Source of the DNA: an uncultured beta proteobacterium
GTDB lineage: Bacteria > Pseudomonadota > Gammaproteobacteria > Burkholderiales > Burkholderiaceae_C
Assembly: GCA_903823025.1 (NCBI GenBank)
Contig: CAIJRK010000075.1
Coordinates: 1-41,102 of the forward strand
Reading direction: 5' to 3'
Length of the DNA: 41,102 nucleotides
Shown here in pieces: positions 40,968 to 41,102 of this stretch. The translations under genes were made by a program, and so were the position numbers. Under the pieces are notes generated by a model, which saw only the letters and a list, made by a program, of their open reading frames with translations, did not search any database and was not told the origin of the DNA. Every line of letters begins with the position of its first letter. Position 1 is the stretch's first letter.

Positions 40968-41102
40968 CAATCGCGAATCAAAATGCAGGTTTTTTGATGA
41001 CCTGAAAGTTATCTAGAAATCGGTTAGTGAGTGATTTAGAAAGTTTGCGCCAGCGGGTCTGAAAAAAGTCCTTGATGGTCGATGTGAAGGTCTTCGCATC
41101 AG
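40965..41102 (-). mobile_element. IS630-type insertion element, partial
   Basis: The element end TAGCAATC follows a TA (40963-40964), fitting the IS630 TA target rule. It runs off the right edge. The terminal sequence is shared with the 60-base palindrome at 39854-39913. The family call depends on the TA end and the transposase tail. Confidence 0.55.
40978..41102 (-). CDS. transposase C-terminal fragment, IS630/DDE_3-like, 5' end outside window
   Basis: The minus-strand frame is open from the right window edge to TGA at 40978-40980. It codes about 41 residues containing TFTSTIKDFFQTRWRKLSKS followed by LTNRFLDNFQVIKKPAF. The pattern (IKDFF, then a Leu-Thr-x-x-F-x-x-NFQVI ending) resembles the C termini of IS630-type DDE transposases. 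The catalytic residues are outside the window, so activity cannot be judged. The end of the frame lies 14 bases from the element end. Confidence 0.6.
   Translation of the reverse strand, partial: DAKTFTSTIKDFFQTRWRKLSKSLTNRFLDNFQVIKKPAF

Overview
The window looks like part of a betaproteobacterial chromosome, most likely order Burkholderiales, family Comamonadaceae (Rhodoferax/Polaromonas-like). This is judged from protein-sequence resemblance, moderately high GC, E. coli-type gshA, AMP nucleosidase amn, trifunctional PutA, a RIO-type kinase and several small families typical of that group (DUF6172, TIGR03643, DUF3429). No rRNA, tRNA or CRISPR array was seen. The genus is an inference.

Layout. 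1-0.8 kb: end of an IS5-family element abutting the 3' end of a hemerythrin-like gene. 0.9-8.5 kb: housekeeping genes: a small membrane protein, glutaryl-CoA dehydrogenase divergent from an NCS1 permease, a small basic protein, a periplasmic Cache protein, DUF6172, and the DEAD-box helicases RhlE and DbpA. 8.5-14.5 kb: an HD-GYP protein, gshA, a Blc-type lipocalin, and a DUF3429-TIGR03643-amn cluster. 14.6-15.15 kb: a DUF3597 gene bracketed by a 54-bp inverted repeat. 15.15-20.9 kb: the proline-use pair putA-putP, with a putA control region carrying several GTTGCA-type sites, the motif known to be bound by the PutA ribbon-helix-helix domain.

20.9-28.7 kb: a recombination-scarred stretch. Fragments of three genes that lie intact further right (an HD-GYP gene, a bestrophin gene and a CoA-transferase gene) are fused head to tail, followed by a DinJ/YafQ-type toxin-antitoxin pair. 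Then come a minus-strand MarR/HpaR-like-FrnE-flavin reductase-HD-GYP cluster, the divergent bestrophin gene with two MarR-type operators in front, the CoA transferase and a RIO kinase. 28.8-34.7 kb: a GGDEF/EAL protein, a cytochrome b561-YceI-YceI cluster and a DMT-family exporter with a histidine-rich tail.

34.7-41.1 kb: an accessory, defence-like island. It contains a HigA-type antitoxin with a toxin gene broken by one nonsense codon, a collapsed copy of the fic gene, an N-terminally truncated MvaI/BcnI-type restriction endonuclease, an HNH endonuclease, the intact Fic gene, a 60-bp MITE-like palindrome, a DUF697-like small protein and a secreted-protein gene cut off by an IS630-type element at the window edge. 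A 47-bp terminator-like sequence occurs twice, flanking the Fic/DUF697 unit.

The most notable pattern is that two loci (21.0-22.1 kb and 35.5-38.4 kb) share one architecture: a collapsed, internally deleted copy, then unrelated cargo (toxin-antitoxin or nuclease genes), then the intact gene. This suggests that cargo arrived by recombination between diverged homologous segments, followed by deletion.
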